The notes: generated by a model not told the origin, from the letters alone. 13,441 nt of DNA from Holdemanella porci (GCF_019052655.1 NZ_JAHQVB010000056.1:1-13441), one strand, 5' to 3'. Counted from the first letter of the stretch, positions 1 to 7,753 are shown. Numbers and translations: made by a program.

Positions 1-36
1 GGATTATGTGGACTTCTGTAGCATATTGCATGGACT

Positions 37-216
37 TCAGATAGCGGAATACTCATCTATTATGATAGCCATATTCCTATATAAGAAATTGTTATATAGA
101 TGTATATTTCCATTTTTAATAAAATAAGCCACCACAAATGCAATTTGCAAACATATCATATCAAGAATGATAAAATCGATATGCTTCAACCACCCATTTG
201 CATTCTTCCTATACAT
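37..216 (-). pseudogene. Truncated priming sugar transferase (polyprenyl glycosylphosphotransferase), N-terminal remnant
   Basis: This 59-codon frame reads like the start of the membrane sugar transferases (WbaP/CpsE type) that attach the first sugar-phosphate to undecaprenyl phosphate in Bacillota capsule loci. What I see: an N-terminus MYRKNANGWLKHIDFIILD, a first hydrophobic helix at about residues 13-32, then LYNNFLYRNMAII, all familiar in that family. After residue ~53 the resemblance stops, and a TGA follows at 37-39. Intact members run to roughly 450 residues with several more helices and a C-terminal catalytic domain, so this product cannot be active. The start is an ATG at 214-216 with GGGAG six bases upstream. 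No other frame in the last 36 bases restores the family sequence, so the break is a deletion or insertion junction near 40-60 rather than a point mutation. Promoter, leader and terminator upstream are intact. The family assignment is from memory of the conserved N-terminus. Confidence 0.7.
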
Positions 217-241
217 AACACTCTCCCATTCCTATAAACAT

Positions 242-279
242 AAAAAAAGCTTATTAGAATTTTACAAGTCTTAATAAGC
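242..279 (-). terminator. Intrinsic terminator/attenuator in the leader of the sugar transferase
   Basis: On the minus strand GCTTATTA (279-272) pairs perfectly with TAATAAGC (256-249) and is followed directly by seven T (248-242). This is a standard rho-independent signal. It lies after a promoter at 455-482 and a short ORF, but only 25 bases before the sugar-transferase ATG, so transcripts would stop before the gene unless termination is relieved. Confidence 0.75.
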
Positions 280-295
280 AATGAAATATGAAATT

Positions 296-394
296 TTAGA
301 TACACTCATCCCTACCCATAACCCAGTAGAAGATGAACGAATCAATCAAAAATGCGGTAAGCCAGCTATTTCTAACATCATCTAAATGTACCAT
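296..394 (-). CDS. Possible 32-residue leader peptide
   Basis: A short frame begins at ATG 392-394 and ends at TAA 296-298, 17 bases before the terminator stem. AGGA lies about seven bases upstream of the ATG, a reasonable ribosome binding site. The product (MVHLDDVRNSWLTAFLIDSF, then 12 more residues) has a hydrophobic middle and charged ends; I do not recognise it. The frame stays open upstream of the ATG to about position 449, so it could instead be the tail of a decayed gene. Placement between promoter and terminator fits a leader peptide or an attenuation device, but the reverse strand is also open here for 34 codons, which weakens the coding case. Confidence 0.35.
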   Translation of the reverse strand: MVHLDDVRNSWLTAFLIDSFIFYWVMGRDECI

Positions 395-454
395 TTTTAT
401 TCCTATTACCTTACAACAGTCATACTTATTCCGAGATAAAACTATCGCGTGTTA

Positions 455-482
455 ATTTTATCCTATATATATAATATGTCAA
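455..482 (-). promoter_or_regulatory. Sigma-A-type promoter for the leader and truncated sugar transferase
   Basis: On the minus strand TTGACA (482-477) is a perfect -35 box. It is followed after 16 bases by TAAAAT (460-455) as the -10 box, and AT-rich DNA lies upstream as a possible UP element. The start would be near 447, giving a leader of about 230 nt before the ATG at 216. Confidence 0.75.
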
Positions 483-690
483 TTACCATTTAATAATTGA
501 AATTTGAAACAAAAAGTACAAAAAGTAAAAGATATACTTTATTTAAAACAAATATTAAAAATTTAAGAAACAAAATAAAATTTTAAAAAATTTACTTTAT
601 ATATCGATTAATTTCATGAACGCACTCAAGTGCACTTATAGTCGATTAAATGTAAACGTATACACACTTTAGGCTGATTTAAATATAAAT
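483..690. other. AT-rich non-coding spacer with a small inverted repeat
   Basis: No frame here looks coding on either strand. The stretch holds A/T tracts and one GC-containing inverted repeat, GCACT-CA-AGTGC (622-633), flanked by two copies of TCGATTAA (604-611 and 642-649). This could be an operator-like site upstream of the leader promoter, but nothing identifies a binding protein. Confidence 0.4.
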
Positions 691-725
691 CAAAGCCTCC
701 ACTCATATGATAGGCGAAGGCTCTG
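691..725 (-). terminator. Hairpin terminator after the surface-protein pseudogene
   Basis: Arms 691-702 (CAAAGCCTCCAC) and 714-725 (GCGAAGGCTCTG) form a 12-pair stem with three G-T pairs and an 11-base loop. It begins 10 bases beyond the stop codon of the pseudogene. On the minus strand the stem is followed by only a broken T tract, while on the plus strand it is followed by TTTTCTTATTT, so it may act in both directions. Confidence 0.6.
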
Positions 726-734
726 TTTTCTTAT

Positions 735-1828
735 TTAAATTTTAACATTTCTTTTCTTTATCAATATATACATAATATACATAGCTACAACTAAACTTAT
801 AGTCATAAAAGACAAATACATTGGCGTAAGATTAAATACACCTGTTACAACTTTTGTTTTTATCTACTTTGGTTTCTATATCTTTATTTGATTCCATATC
901 TGTAGCACTTGCATATTTGTTTTTATATTTATTCGAAGCATTAACTGATTGTAATGGTTCCTTTTTTCATCCTTGCTTGGTTGATTAGTTACCTCTGGTT
1001 TTATTTGTTGTGACTTGTTTTCTAAGATAGTAAATACATTATTCTCAATGATTTCATACTTATAATTCTTTGACTTACTTTGAACAGTAATTTTATAATC
1101 ACCAATATCTTCCCCTGGTTCTCTTGTTAAAATATAATCATCATTTTCTAAGATTGGATCTTGTTCACCAAAGTATTTAAATTGTTTATTTAGTTTTAAT
1201 TCAATAGTTTTAGGAAGAATTGTAACTGTAAATGGAACTGATTCATAATATCGTTCATCGAAATTAAACGCTACTGTATATTCACCAACATCCTATAATA
1301 GAATTGGTTCTACTAGATCTATATCACTATAAATACTAATACCATCCTCAGAATAAACATATTCAACATCTGAATGCGTTATTCTAGTCTTTGCAACTTC
1401 AATGTCCTTAACATTCTTTGGCTCAAACTGGAAATCATAATTTCCTTGATAATTGTCCAATGAGTTAATATTACCATCTGTATCAATCCTCAACTTAAAC
1501 TCATAATCGCCAACATAATCACACAAATACTTCTCTTCTTCTGTATCACTTTCTCTCCAATCCTTATTGTAAGTAACTTTTACTTGTACTTTCTTAGGAT
1601 TGATTTCAAAGAAAATATTTTCTCTATCACTCAACAACGCAATATATGTACCACCATCTGTTGGAGCTTCATCTAACAGCTTCCATGATTGAGTAAAATA
1701 CATCTCTACATTTTCAATTTCTATCTTTTGACCTGTATATTCAAAAGATAAATCAACCTCCTGGCATGTATATCCATTAGAAAACATGCCATAAATAACA
1801 CCAATACAACACCTAATAACCGTATCAT
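735..1828 (-). pseudogene. Broken MBG/Ig-like cell-surface protein gene
   Basis: Joining three frames gives one coherent secreted protein of about 360 residues. It starts at ATG 1826-1828 (AGGA about ten bases upstream) with a signal peptide, MIRLLGVVLVLFMACFLMDI followed by HA. A frameshift at about 1766-1773 (AGGAGG) leads into the main frame (QEVDLSFEYTGQ onward). A TAG at 1293-1295 interrupts just before DVGEYTVAFNF. Beyond it the same frame continues with an MBG-like domain marked by YFGEQDP and LTREPGEDIGDYKI, at about 1000-1215. A second shift in an A6 run (962-967) and a third at an A4 run (852-855) lead to VVTG, a hydrophobic helix and a KKR tail ending at TAA 735-737. This layout matches surface proteins anchored through a sorting-signal-like tail without a clear LPXTG. 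The lesions could partly be homopolymer sequencing errors, but the TAG and the AGGAGG shift are not homopolymer events. As written, the longest piece (1293-1787) lacks both signal and anchor. Confidence 0.75.
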
Positions 1829-1926
1829 ATAATATATTCCTGGTATAGGTGAACCTCTACATCCACTATATCATGTAATACTTGTTAAAATATAAAACTT
1901 CCTAATAATGGCAAAAGAATTATTTA

Positions 1927-1950
1927 AAAGTTCAAATGATAACATTCAAA
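1927..1950 (-). terminator. Weak candidate terminator at the end of the polysaccharide operon
   Basis: On the minus strand TTTGAATG (1950-1943) can pair with CATTTGAA (1938-1931) across a four-base loop. It is followed by CTTTTAAATAATTCTTTT. The stem has only one G-C pair and two G-T pairs, so it is weak, and some read-through into the surface-protein pseudogene is plausible. It begins 9 bases after the aminotransferase stop. Confidence 0.3.
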
Positions 1951-1958
1951 ACTGCAAA

Positions 1959-3083
1959 TTATCTAAAATTATTGCAACTTAATATTATAGCGCAAATTCT
2001 ATCAACATCTTCCAATGCTAAATCTGCATATAAAGGTAACGTTAATACTCTATTACTAATATATCTAGCCACTGGTGTTTGATCTAGATCATATTTACCA
2101 TGGAAACAATCAAAACTATTTGTTAATGGATAGAAATATTTTCTAGCACCAATGCCATTTTGTGCTAATTTATCAAACACTTCGTTTCTTGTTGAACCAA
2201 ACTCTTTTTCATCAAATACAACTGGGAAATATGCATAGTTTGATTTTACATCTTTTTGAATTGGACTTAATTGTATTCCTGCAATACCTTCTAAATGGCT
2301 ACGATATCTTTCAACAACATTCCTGCGTTTCTCTATTTCTTCATTTACATGTCTTAAATTGCAAATACCCATTGCCGCACAGAATTCGTTCATTTTCGCA
2401 TTTGCACCTACTGCATCCACTGTTTCAGGTCCACGAATACCAAAATTTTTCAAACGATATAAATCCAATCCAAAATCCTTTAATTCATTTCCAAAACAAA
2501 CGGCTCCACCTTCAATAGAGTTGAATACTTTTGTCGCATGGAAACTAAAACAAGAAACATCGCCATAAGATCCAATGCCTCTACCTTTGTATGTTTCACC
2601 AAAAGTATGAGCTGCATCATAAATCACTTTTAAACCATATTTTTTAGCAATACGATCAATCTCTTCAATGTTACAAACATTTCCATATACATGGACTGGC
2701 ATAATGGCACAAGTACGATCTGTAATCAAAGATTCCAATTTTGTGACATCCATTGTGAAATCAACAGGATCAATATCACAGAATACAGGTTCTAATCCAT
2801 TACGAACAATCGCATGTGTAGTAGACGCAAAAGTAAATGGAGTTGTAATGACTTCACCTTTTAAATTTAATGCTTGTAATGACAACTCTAAAGCCATATG
2901 TCCATTTGTCATTAAATCAATGTTTGCAACATCTAAATATTCAACTAATTCTTCCTGAAATTTTTTATGTTTAGGACCCATATTAGTCAACCAATGCGTA
3001 TCCCACATATCTTTAATTTCTTCAACATATTCCTCTAAACTAGGCATTGATGATCTTGTAACTAAAATATTGTTATCTTTCAT
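1959..3083 (-). CDS. DegT/DnrJ/EryC1/StrS-family PLP-dependent sugar aminotransferase
   Basis: This 374-residue enzyme belongs to the fold-type I sugar aminotransferases, which convert a nucleotide-linked keto-sugar to an amino-sugar using glutamate. The frame has the family order: TNGHMALELS for cofactor binding (about 59-68), TPFTF (81-85), the PLP-contacting aspartate in IYDAAHTFG (D156), and the Schiff-base lysine in FHATKVFNSIEGG (K185). Length is normal and the gene looks intact. The FHATKVF..IEGG motif recalls dTDP-4-amino-4,6-dideoxyglucose (VioA/QdtB-type) enzymes, so a 4- or 3-amino-dideoxy sugar is a reasonable guess, but the substrate cannot be fixed by eye. The ATG has GGAGG eight bases upstream. 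It is the last intact gene of the operon, 37 bases after the ATP-grasp gene, and is visibly less AT-rich than the central glycosyltransferase genes. Confidence 0.9.
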   Translation of the reverse strand: MKDNNILVTRSSMPSLEEYVEEIKDMWDTHWLTNMGPKHKKFQEELVEYLDVANIDLMTNGHMALELSLQALNLKGEVITTPFTFASTTHAIVRNGLEPVFCDIDPVDFTMDVTKLESLITDRTCAIMPVHVYGNVCNIEEIDRIAKKYGLKVIYDAAHTFGETYKGRGIGSYGDVSCFSFHATKVFNSIEGGAVCFGNELKDFGLDLYRLKNFGIRGPETVDAVGANAKMNEFCAAMGICNLRHVNEEIEKRRNVVERYRSHLEGIAGIQLSPIQKDVKSNYAYFPVVFDEKEFGSTRNEVFDKLAQNGIGARKYFYPLTNSFDCFHGKYDLDQTPVARYISNRVLTLPLYADLALEDVDRICAIILSCNNFR

Positions 3084-3120
3084 TTTAAAAGCCTCCGTAT
3101 TCTTTTTAATATTTTAAATT

Positions 3121-4119
3121 TTACTTTATTGTATTGAAATAAGGAACATCACAATCGACTGCTGTAATGTATTCTTCATATTTCCTAGAAATAATCATAT
3201 TATGTTTAAAATGAAAATCTTCAATCATTTTACCTTTGAAACATTTAATATGATTTTCTACGCAATCATATCCAGCCATACATGCAAATTCACATCCCGC
3301 AGAAAATCTAGGATTACATTCAACTAGATAGTATTTACCATTTGGAGCTAATATATATTCAAAATTTACATCTCCAATAACATTTAATTTTTCAGCCAAA
3401 ATCTTTGTTGCCCGTTCTAACTCTTTATCTTGATATACAACAACTGTTATTGAACATCCATGAGGTGTGGAGATTATTTCTCTTCGAGTTACTGCTACAA
3501 CTTTATTCGGTTTAGGTTGTCTAACAACTTCTACAACTACAATAGGTCCGTCTATAAAAGGCTCTACAATATAAGAATTCTTATCAACATTCTTAACAAA
3601 ATCATCCCATTCTTGTTGATTATAAATATATTTTAAGCCTTGACTACTTCTACCACTATACGGTTTACAAACGACCGGAAAATCCCATTCTAATATTTCA
3701 ATATCCTTTAATAATTTAGTTGGTATTGTATTTGTTAATGGACAATTTTCCTTAACAAAATCCTGTAATACTTTTTTATTTCTAATGATATCTAAGGATT
3801 CTTTAGGAGAAATACATAATATAACATTATGTTCTTTAAACCATTCTCTGTTTTTACTTAGAAAATCAATTTCATAATCGATCATTGGGAAAACATAATT
3901 TATATTTTCTGTAATACAAATTCTCTTTATTGCTTCCAAATATTCTAGGTCCTTAGTTACTGGTGGAATTTGATAAAATCCATCCATTTCGCAAGACTCA
4001 ACAACCCACTCTTTAGCATATATATTACATCCAATAATTCTATAACCCATTCTTTTCATACTTTTAATTGTAATGTCCGTTGCAACAGAACCCGTTGATG
4101 TTATTAATATTGTTTCCAT
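3121..4119 (-). CDS. ATP-grasp ligase (carbamoyl-phosphate-synthase-large-subunit-like)
   Basis: A 332-residue stand-alone ATP-grasp enzyme, a family that joins a carboxylate to an amine or similar nucleophile through an acyl phosphate. An N-terminal Rossmann-like part (METILITSTGSVATD) is followed by the ATP-grasp fold: FPVVCKPYSGRSSQGL with the nucleotide lysine at about K152, YIVEPFIDG (183-191), VNFEY (E254) and VECNPRF (E267, N269), the last giving the magnesium ligands. The frame also opens at TTG 4126-4128, but that lies one base from the GGGGAG site; the ATG at 4117-4119 lies ten bases from it and is preferred. Its place between the flippase and an amino-sugar aminotransferase suggests it attaches an amino acid or other acid to the new amino group; this is inference. 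The gene ends 37 bases before the aminotransferase ATG. No other sugar-biosynthesis enzyme accompanies it. Confidence 0.85.
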   Translation of the reverse strand: METILITSTGSVATDITIKSMKRMGYRIIGCNIYAKEWVVESCEMDGFYQIPPVTKDLEYLEAIKRICITENINYVFPMIDYEIDFLSKNREWFKEHNVILCISPKESLDIIRNKKVLQDFVKENCPLTNTIPTKLLKDIEILEWDFPVVCKPYSGRSSQGLKYIYNQQEWDDFVKNVDKNSYIVEPFIDGPIVVVEVVRQPKPNKVVAVTRREIISTPHGCSITVVVYQDKELERATKILAEKLNVIGDVNFEYILAPNGKYYLVECNPRFSAGCEFACMAGYDCVENHIKCFKGKMIEDFHFKHNMIISRKYEEYITAVDCDVPYFNTIK

Positions 4120-4129
4120 ATTCCACAAT

Positions 4130-4135
4130 CTCCCC
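4130..4135 (-). promoter_or_regulatory. Ribosome binding site deciding the ATP-grasp start
   Basis: GGGGAG on the minus strand lies ten bases from ATG 4117-4119 and one base from the upstream in-frame TTG 4126-4128, so the ATG is the workable start. Confidence 0.6.
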
Positions 4136-4140
4136 TTTTC

Positions 4141-5571
4141 TTATTTTTTAATAAATCCCATTAAAACATTCTTTATATACACATATTCATCTAATTTCAA
4201 TATTGCAGAACCTACAGTATAAATAATGATTCCAAGTAAAATTTGAATTACCAATAAAATGGTCATCGGCAAAGAAATCTTTCCAATAAAAAATACAGCA
4301 ATTCCCATTGAAACAGCAAGTACTACACTAGGTAAAATATCTCTAATTTGTTCGAAATATGTATAATTTAACAATTTACGATTTGGCCAAGAGTTAATTA
4401 TTTGATTTACTACGCTAGCAAATAATAAACTATAAGCCATTATCATAACACCATATTGCATTGTGCAAAATAATAGTCCAATACCAAATACTTTTTTTGC
4501 TAGTTCCAATTTTAAAAACATGTCACTACACCCCATAGCTTTAATAGCGTTTAAATTGGCTGTATGTATAGGATAAAACATATAAGTGATACAAAATATA
4601 CGTAAATACGGTACGCATGGTAACCATTTATCAGTTAGTATCAAACTAACTAGTGAATCTGCACAAAATGCTAATCCAAGCATAATTGGCGCCATTATAT
4701 ATGTACTAATTTTAATAGATCGTCTCGTCATAGATTTAACTCTTTCTTTGTCATCTTGTTCATTAGACATCGTTGGCAGTAATACACTATCAATAGAAGT
4801 ATTAATGTTATTCGCGAATACACTAGGTAATTTATCACCTTGATTATAATAAGCTAAATCCGTAGATGAATAATATTTTCCAATAATTAAACTTCTTAAA
4901 TTATTATATACAGTTTCTAATAAAGAAGAAACCAACATCTTCCATCCAAAAGACAACAAAGTCTTTAGTCTATCCCATGAAAATATTTTTTTTGGTCTCC
5001 AATCCACCGTTAACCAAAGTATTAAAGTATCGATTAATGTGTTTGATAATTGTTGAGCCACAATAGCCCAAACACCAAATCCAGCATAAGCTAAACCTAT
5101 CCCAAAAAAGGCTGAAAAAATTGTTCCTCCCAATGTAGAAAAAAAGAACTTTTTAAACAACATATTTCTTGATACATAAGATTGTTGAATCCCTTTAACA
5201 CCAGAAATAACAATAGTCAAAGAAATTACTCTTATTATTGGTGTAAATGATGTATCATTGTAAAAAACCGAAATATATGGTGCTGCAAAGAACATTAAAA
5301 CATATAGTATTATACACACCACAAAATTAAAATAAAATACGGACGAAAAATCTAAATCATCAGCATCTTTTTTTTGAATAAGGGCTGTTCCTAAACCACT
5401 ATCTACAAAAACTTGCATTATTGTTGTAAATACTGTAATCAATGCAATTTTCCCATAATCATTTGGAGATAGGATTCTAGCAAGTACAACCGATACAATA
5501 AAGGTAACTATTTGTGCACCGCTTCGCTCAGCAAAGCGCCATATAAAATTTCCAATAACTTTATTTTGCAT
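4141..5571 (-). CDS. wzx: Wzx-type polysaccharide flippase (MOP superfamily, Polysacc_synt family)
   Basis: A 476-residue integral membrane protein that would flip the lipid-linked repeat unit across the cytoplasmic membrane. The start MQNKVIGNFIWRFAERSGAQ and the following ARILSPNDYG are signatures of the WzxC/TuaB-like branch of oligosaccharide flippases. Hydrophobic helices recur from end to end, and length is normal for 12-14 helices. The frame is open nine codons further upstream (ATG 5596-5598), but a GGAGG at 5579-5583 lies seven bases before ATG 5569-5571. The longer start would overlap the preceding gene and leave that GGAGG inside the coding sequence, so the shorter start is chosen. 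The gap to the preceding glycosyltransferase is 17 bases, and the ATP-grasp gene follows at a similar distance. The gene symbol is by function, not by an orthologue I can name. Confidence 0.9.
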   Translation of the reverse strand: MQNKVIGNFIWRFAERSGAQIVTFIVSVVLARILSPNDYGKIALITVFTTIMQVFVDSGLGTALIQKKDADDLDFSSVFYFNFVVCIILYVLMFFAAPYISVFYNDTSFTPIIRVISLTIVISGVKGIQQSYVSRNMLFKKFFFSTLGGTIFSAFFGIGLAYAGFGVWAIVAQQLSNTLIDTLILWLTVDWRPKKIFSWDRLKTLLSFGWKMLVSSLLETVYNNLRSLIIGKYYSSTDLAYYNQGDKLPSVFANNINTSIDSVLLPTMSNEQDDKERVKSMTRRSIKISTYIMAPIMLGLAFCADSLVSLILTDKWLPCVPYLRIFCITYMFYPIHTANLNAIKAMGCSDMFLKLELAKKVFGIGLLFCTMQYGVMIMAYSLLFASVVNQIINSWPNRKLLNYTYFEQIRDILPSVVLAVSMGIAVFFIGKISLPMTILLVIQILLGIIIYTVGSAILKLDEYVYIKNVLMGFIKK

Positions 5572-5578
5572 CCAAGCA

Positions 5579-5583
5579 CCTCC
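5579..5583 (-). promoter_or_regulatory. Ribosome binding site deciding the flippase start
   Basis: GGAGG on the minus strand lies seven bases before ATG 5569-5571. It falls inside the longer in-frame reading that starts at 5598, which argues against the longer start. Confidence 0.75.
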
Positions 5584-5588
5584 TGTAT

Positions 5589-6539
5589 TTATATCCAAGT
5601 CTTTTTATGTAATATATCCTTACGAACTTTATAAGAAATCCACTTATTTACACAAAATAATTTATAATGAATATCTTTTATATACTTTATTCCAGTATTA
5701 AAAGTACATTGTTTACTTTTAATGCCACGAGTAACTGCTCTAAAATAATACATTTCGCCATACTTTTTTAAAGTAGAATTATAGCAATTTAAATAATCCA
5801 TTATAGCCCTATACCATTCTTCTTCCTTTTTAAAATTATATTTGTAATTGGCACTGAAACTATCACCATGAGTTGTGATATGTCTATAAGCTGACATGGA
5901 TTCTTGAATACAATGAATTTTACCATTACATAACAATACTAAAACAATTAACTTATCTCCTGGAGATAATCCTTTATCTAATAAACTTTTATTAATTCGT
6001 TTATCCAAATAAATATTTTTATACATTAACGTTGTTAATTGTCCAGGTAATATTTCACTAAAATAATGTTGGAATGTATACTCACTATCTTTGCATTCGG
6101 GATATTCTTCATTTCTTTCACAACTATTTTCATCAACAACCGTACAATTATGTGAAACAGCTATGTATTCTGGATGATTTTCCAAAAACTTAATTTGACG
6201 TTCTATCTTGTTACAATCCGTCCAATAATCATCACCTTCAAGAGCTATTATGTATTTTCCCATACATCTCTGTTTCAAGTCATCAGCATTAGAAGGAATT
6301 TCTTTATTCATATTATGCAATCTATAAAAGATTTTTAATTGTCCCGATGCTATATACTCAGGATGCTTTTGTTCATATTGTTTTAAAATATTTCTAGTAT
6401 TATCTGTACTACAATCTTCACCAACTAAAACTTCGAAATTATATTGCGTTTTTTGCATAAATATACTATCTAACGCTTGCTCTATATAATTTTCATGATT
6501 GTATGTAGCAACATAAACACTCAATTTGTGTTCACACAT
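5589..6539 (-). CDS. GT2-family glycosyltransferase
   Basis: A 316-residue GT-A fold glycosyltransferase predicted to add one sugar to the lipid-linked repeat unit on the cytoplasmic side. The N-terminus carries the nucleotide-binding start KLSVYVATYNHENYIEQALD (about 5-24), then VGEDCSTDNT (39-48). The metal/nucleotide DxD-type motif appears as LEGDDYWTD at about 100-108. The LEGDDYW form is common in capsule GT2 enzymes annotated only as glycosyltransferases. AGGAGG lies about six bases before the ATG. The first 19 bases overlap the end of the polymerase gene, so the ribosome binding site is inside the polymerase coding sequence and the two are probably translationally coupled. Donor and acceptor sugars cannot be inferred. 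The C-terminal third is rich in lysine and aromatic residues, as often seen in peripheral membrane glycosyltransferases. Confidence 0.9.
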   Translation of the reverse strand: MCEHKLSVYVATYNHENYIEQALDSIFMQKTQYNFEVLVGEDCSTDNTRNILKQYEQKHPEYIASGQLKIFYRLHNMNKEIPSNADDLKQRCMGKYIIALEGDDYWTDCNKIERQIKFLENHPEYIAVSHNCTVVDENSCERNEEYPECKDSEYTFQHYFSEILPGQLTTLMYKNIYLDKRINKSLLDKGLSPGDKLIVLVLLCNGKIHCIQESMSAYRHITTHGDSFSANYKYNFKKEEEWYRAIMDYLNCYNSTLKKYGEMYYFRAVTRGIKSKQCTFNTGIKYIKDIHYKLFCVNKWISYKVRKDILHKKTWI

Positions 6540-7753
6540 GAATCTTTCCTCCTAATATGCCTTTTTTTATTAAGACTAAATAATACACTTATATATAAAA
6601 ATAAACTTGCAATCGTCTGGCTAAAGAAAGGTCCCATAACAAAGAAGTTAGCAACAATTATAATTAGAATTAAAATCATTGAAAAATTCCTATCATTTTT
6701 TGATGAAATACTAATACTTGTTTTAAAAAATCTATACATCCATAACGCAAATATCACCCAGCCAAAAACACCCCATATTAATAATTGAGTGAAATATCCA
6801 TTATGCAAAAAACTTAAGTAATCTTTTTGCGATACAAGATATGCATACCCCTTTGCGTCTATCATTGTTCCGAAACCATTACCAAATATTTTCTTGAAGA
6901 TTGAAAAGCCTTTAAATTGATCAAGAGCACAATAGACTTCATAACCACGCCAATTTAACACAATGGTAGTTTCATTCCAATCGCTTTTATTGAAATTAAT
7001 CTCCTTTAAAGTGGAAAATATTTTTGATATATATGAGCCCATAATATTAGGGAATATTAATGTTAATAATAACATTAGACACACACCAATTAATATACAT
7101 CTTTTTCCTTTTTTACTGAAAGGATTAAAATTTGAAAATAACAAAAATATAATAGCGTATAATATAGTCATTCTTGAAAAATGTATAATACTAGAAAGCA
7201 AGCATATTGATACAACAATTGCATTTTGCTTACGAGTAAAATATAAATTGTTTTTATAAACAAATAAAATATAAATACCAATTAACGATAATATATTTCC
7301 TGTTCCGATAAGCTCTCTAAATTGATTAATTGAATATGCATTATTGGTACAGATTTTAAAAACAGCCATAATAATATCAATTGAACTGATTAGAACGGCA
7401 TTAAACACCAGTGTGTTCAAAAATGATTTTTTTGTTATCAGACTTGTCTTTACAAGATAATTGCCAATATGCCAATATAAAAATGGAAACAAGAATAAAT
7501 AAATATGTTTTATAAGTTCATATAAACTTGTACTTTTTGTAAATATGCCAAAGAAACCTATTGTTATTCCTATAATAAAAAGAAGGACACATAGATTTTC
7601 TCCTGGCATATTTAATACAAATTTCTTTCGATTTTTATAAAATAATAAAGCAAAAAGTGCACCTAATAACACTATATTTAGAGTACTAGGTATATAGGTT
7701 ATTGCTAAAATCAATATAGTAATATATATATTCACATTATTAAATATGTTCAA
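6521..7753 (-). CDS. wzy: Wzy-type polysaccharide polymerase (O-antigen ligase/polymerase-like)
   Basis: A 410-residue, very hydrophobic multi-spanning protein that would join flipped repeat units into a chain on the outer face of the membrane. Many transmembrane helices are visible from residue 8 on. A large polar loop of about 70-80 residues sits near two thirds of the length, with FGNGFGTMIDAKG, then YLSFLHNGYFTQLLIWGVFG, the conserved HNGY region of the O-antigen ligase/polymerase family. HFSRMTILY in the middle also fits. The start is TTG (7751-7753), not ATG: GGAGG at 7762-7766 sits eight bases upstream, and the TTG overlaps the TGA of the preceding gene (TTGA), a coupling arrangement. 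Sequence is among the most AT-rich in the window. Wzy proteins diverge greatly, so the call rests on topology, the loop motif and the neighbours. Confidence 0.85.
   Translation of the reverse strand: MNIFNNVNIYITILILAITYIPSTLNIVLLGALFALLFYKNRKKFVLNMPGENLCVLLFIIGITIGFFGIFTKSTSLYELIKHIYLFLFPFLYWHIGNYLVKTSLITKKSFLNTLVFNAVLISSIDIIMAVFKICTNNAYSINQFRELIGTGNILSLIGIYILFVYKNNLYFTRKQNAIVVSICLLSSIIHFSRMTILYAIIFLLFSNFNPFSKKGKRCILIGVCLMLLLTLIFPNIMGSYISKIFSTLKEINFNKSDWNETTIVLNWRGYEVYCALDQFKGFSIFKKIFGNGFGTMIDAKGYAYLVSQKDYLSFLHNGYFTQLLIWGVFGWVIFALWMYRFFKTSISISSKNDRNFSMILILIIIVANFFVMGPFFSQTIASLFLYISVLFSLNKKRHIRRKDSCVNTN

Noticed and set aside
281..385. A 34-codon plus-strand ORF opposite the leader peptide
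   Set aside because: No ribosome binding site before its ATG, and it begins in the terminator arm; promoter and terminator both point the other way.
622..633. GCACT-CA-AGTGC as a terminator
   Set aside because: The loop is only two bases and no T tract follows on either strand; at most an operator-like inverted repeat.
735..1828. Programmed frameshifting to explain the multi-frame surface protein
   Set aside because: Three shifts plus an in-frame TAG are needed, with no clear slippery site and downstream structure; decay or sequencing error is simpler.
2162..2958. Open plus-strand frames opposite the aminotransferase
   Set aside because: They are antisense shadows of a well-supported gene, have no ribosome binding sites and no recognisable domains.
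5572..5598. Longer flippase start at ATG 5596-5598
   Set aside because: The GGAGG at 5579-5583 would lie inside the coding sequence, and family members begin near MQNKVIGNFIWR-like sequence.
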